A stretch of DNA of 11,964 nucleotides from Clostridiales bacterium (GTDB lineage: Bacteria; Bacillota; Clostridia; Christensenellales; Pumilibacteraceae), in the NCBI GenBank assembly GCA_003533505.1, contig DQGD01000012.1:18844-30807 (forward strand), read 5' to 3'. The notes under the pieces were generated by a model. That model was not told the DNA's origin. It did no database searches and saw only the letters and a list, made by a program, of their open reading frames with translations. How positions within the stretch are numbered: the stretch's first letter is position 1; each line of letters begins with the position of its first letter. The translations under genes were made by a program, and so were the position numbers. This document shows positions 11,593 through 11,964 of this stretch, piece after piece.

Positions 11593-11964
11593 ATGAGCTA
11601 TGTGTTTTCGATAGAAGAGTTTTCCACGTTCGACGGACCGGGAGTGCGCACGACGGTGTTTTTGAAGGGGTGTCCGTTAAGGTGCGAGTGGTGCCACAAT
11701 CCCGAGGGGCAACGCGCGGAAAGCGAGTGGGTGAAAAGCCCCAACGGCTGTCTGCATTGCGGCTTGTGCGAGCGTTTCGGCGTAAAGCGCGCCGACGGCA
11801 CAATCATGCTTACGCAGGCGAGCGCGGCAATATGTCCGCGCAATCTCGTGAGGCTGTCGGGAGAGGACTACACACCCGAGGAGCTTTGCGCGAAACTGAT
11901 GAAAAACGCCGAAATTCTGAAGAGCATGGGCGGCGGCGTGACGTTTTCGGGCGGCGAGCCGCTA
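11593..11964 (+). CDS. Glycyl-radical enzyme activating protein (radical SAM), 3'-truncated by the window
   Basis: The first 124 residues, starting MSYVFSIEEFSTFDGPGVRT, preceded by GGTGAG. The radical-SAM triad CX3CX2C is seen in KGCPLRCEWCHNPEGQ at about residues 27-34. The GGGVTFSGGEPL motif near residues 113-124 is the family SAM-binding element. The FDGPGVRT start is typical of PflA-type activases, which use S-adenosylmethionine and an iron-sulfur cluster to put a glycyl radical on a partner enzyme. Between the motifs is a short insert with only four cysteines (CLHCGLC, then ICPRN), enough for one auxiliary 4Fe-4S cluster; many relatives carry two. The partner glycyl radical enzyme is expected downstream. 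Identity of the partner is unknown. Confidence 0.94.
   Translation, partial: MSYVFSIEEFSTFDGPGVRTTVFLKGCPLRCEWCHNPEGQRAESEWVKSPNGCLHCGLCERFGVKRADGTIMLTQASAAICPRNLVRLSGEDYTPEELCAKLMKNAEILKSMGGGVTFSGGEPL

Overview
The window looks like chromosomal DNA of a Gram-positive anaerobe of the Clostridia, probably gut-associated. This is inferred from AGGAGG-type ribosome binding sites, TTGACA/TATAAT promoters, a BspA-type leucine-rich-repeat lipoprotein, two cupin-AraC regulators, an HD protein of a type common in Firmicutes and a glycyl-radical-enzyme activase. No rRNA or other taxonomic marker is present, so the assignment stops there.

Bases 1-4196 hold a compact plus-strand operon of five genes, the first cut by the window edge. 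Most genes overlap or are a few bases apart, and a strong hairpin terminator closes the operon. The products are a beta-rich pair, an 81-residue protein, a long coiled-coil protein and a small membrane protein with an acidic tail. None matches a family I can name. The layout (beta-rich structural-type proteins, then a helical protein, then a holin-like membrane protein) suggests the end of a phage or phage-derived late module, but no diagnostic phage domain is visible.

Bases 4197-8330 hold three accessory genes. A consensus promoter drives an LRR_5/BspA-like lipoprotein. An MFS transporter follows under its own promoter, whose -10 box lies in an inverted repeat. An AraC-family regulator converges on the transporter, and the two coding sequences overlap at their 3' ends by 45 bp.

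Bases 8430-9160 hold a small AT-richer module. An 82-residue XRE/Cro-type repressor diverges from an 86-residue membrane protein gene. Two related operators, 20 bp apart, each sit in the spacer of one of the two divergent promoters, like a miniature phage-type switch.

Bases 9220-9832 carry one intact minus-strand tRNA-Leu (anticodon CAG) with promoter and terminator. Downstream lie two damaged tRNA-Leu 3' ends, each followed by its own terminator and separated by short hairpin-rich segments. I consider this tRNA/terminator array the most unusual structure in the window.

Bases 9957-11964 hold an HD-domain hydrolase, a second AraC regulator and, divergent from it, the start of a glycyl-radical-enzyme activating protein. 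A 26-bp near-palindrome lies between the last two. The AraC protein probably controls the activase and a glycyl radical enzyme expected beyond the window edge.
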